A stretch of DNA of 5,417 nt from Desulfarculaceae bacterium (lineage in GTDB: Bacteria > Desulfobacterota > Desulfobacteria > Desulfobacterales > Desulfobacteraceae), in NCBI GenBank assembly GCA_021737205.1, contig JAIPEK010000171.1, positions 1-5,417 of the forward strand, read 5' to 3'. Of this stretch, positions 5,250 through 5,417 are shown piece after piece. A program made the position numbers and the translations under genes. How positions within the stretch are numbered: position 1 is the stretch's first letter; the number at the start of each line of letters is the position of its first letter. Below the pieces are notes generated by a model. That model was given only the letters and a program-made list of their open reading frames with translations. It was not told where the DNA came from and ran no database searches.

Positions 5250-5417
5250 TCAGCCCTGATTTTCCAGGGCGGTGACGATTCTTTTCTCAAGGGTTGAGAA
5301 TATGTCTTCCAGGCATTCGTTGTACCGGCTCACAAGAATGTCGGGCGAAAATTCGGGCAAGATTCTTTCCGCTTTGATTGTGGTGTTGAGGATGATATCG
5401 TCGGCAGTATCATGCCG
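5250..5417 (-). CDS. unrecognised protein, C-terminal fragment
   Basis: An open - strand frame enters from the right edge and ends at TGA 5252-5250; 55 residues are visible. The fragment is charged and probably helical. It starts RHDTADDIILNTTIKAERIL, continues PEFSPDILVSRYNECLEDIF and ends in STLEKRIVTALENQG. I do not recognise the family. The pattern ILPEFSPDILVSRYNECLEDI loosely recalls the last helices of some GT4 glycosyltransferases, which would fit the neighbour, but this is a weak resemblance. Codon choice (ATC, CTG, GAA, CCG and CCC) is like that of the neighbouring genes, which supports real coding. It converges with the glycosyltransferase gene. Confidence 0.65.
   Translation of the reverse strand, partial: RHDTADDIILNTTIKAERILPEFSPDILVSRYNECLEDIFSTLEKRIVTALENQG
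5253..5270. repeat. 6-bp hairpin between the convergent gene ends
   Basis: GCCCTG (5253-5258), loop ATTTTC, CAGGGC (5265-5270) forms a G+C-rich perfect stem 20 bases after the glycosyltransferase stop. It lies inside the last codons of the - strand gene. It could help end + strand transcripts, but no T-run follows on either strand, so it is only a weak terminator candidate. Confidence 0.3.

Noticed and set aside
1..5417. CRISPR array, insertion sequence, prophage, tRNA or defence system
   Set aside because: No regularly spaced direct repeats, transposase or integrase motifs, tRNA-like cloverleaf or known defence-protein motifs were seen on either strand; the coding space is filled by ordinary chromosomal genes.

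Overview
The window is a compact stretch of bacterial chromosome, about 55% G+C by eye, with seven genes or gene ends and no large non-coding gap. Codon use and protein style (CinA, SagB-type oxidoreductase, a TRAM-bearing RNA methyltransferase and a GT4 glycosyltransferase with strong CCGG enrichment) fit a Desulfobacterota/deltaproteobacterial genome. That placement is an inference from general resemblance only. I see no phage, insertion sequence, CRISPR, tRNA or rRNA signal.

Layout: (1) positions 1-180, + strand, are the 3' end of a CinA/PncC-type nicotinamide-nucleotide amidase gene. (2) Positions 202-2460, - strand, hold three genes reading right to left: an alpha/beta hydrolase (2460-1717), a second alpha/beta hydrolase of another subfamily (1658-1038), and a stand-alone SagB-type FMN oxidoreductase (954-202). 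They may be co-transcribed, but the 58- and 83-base gaps each contain inverted repeats that could separate or regulate them. (3) A 74-base divergent intergenic region (2461-2534) separates this block from a + strand RlmD/TrmA-family 23S rRNA uracil-5-methyltransferase. That gene appears to start at a CTG codon (2535) with a well-placed Shine-Dalgarno sequence. (4) A GT4-type glycosyltransferase follows on the + strand (3991-5232). (5) The window ends in the 3' part of an unrecognised - strand gene (5250-5417), convergent with the glycosyltransferase.

The genes do not form one obvious pathway. The methyltransferase is translation-apparatus housekeeping. The CinA fragment is NAD salvage/repair housekeeping. 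The two hydrolases and the SagB-type enzyme are small-molecule enzymes of unknown substrate, and the glycosyltransferase probably works on a surface polysaccharide or glycolipid. The observations most worth checking are the CTG start, the interleaved inverted repeats between the two hydrolases, and the SagB-type enzyme without a cyclodehydratase partner in view.
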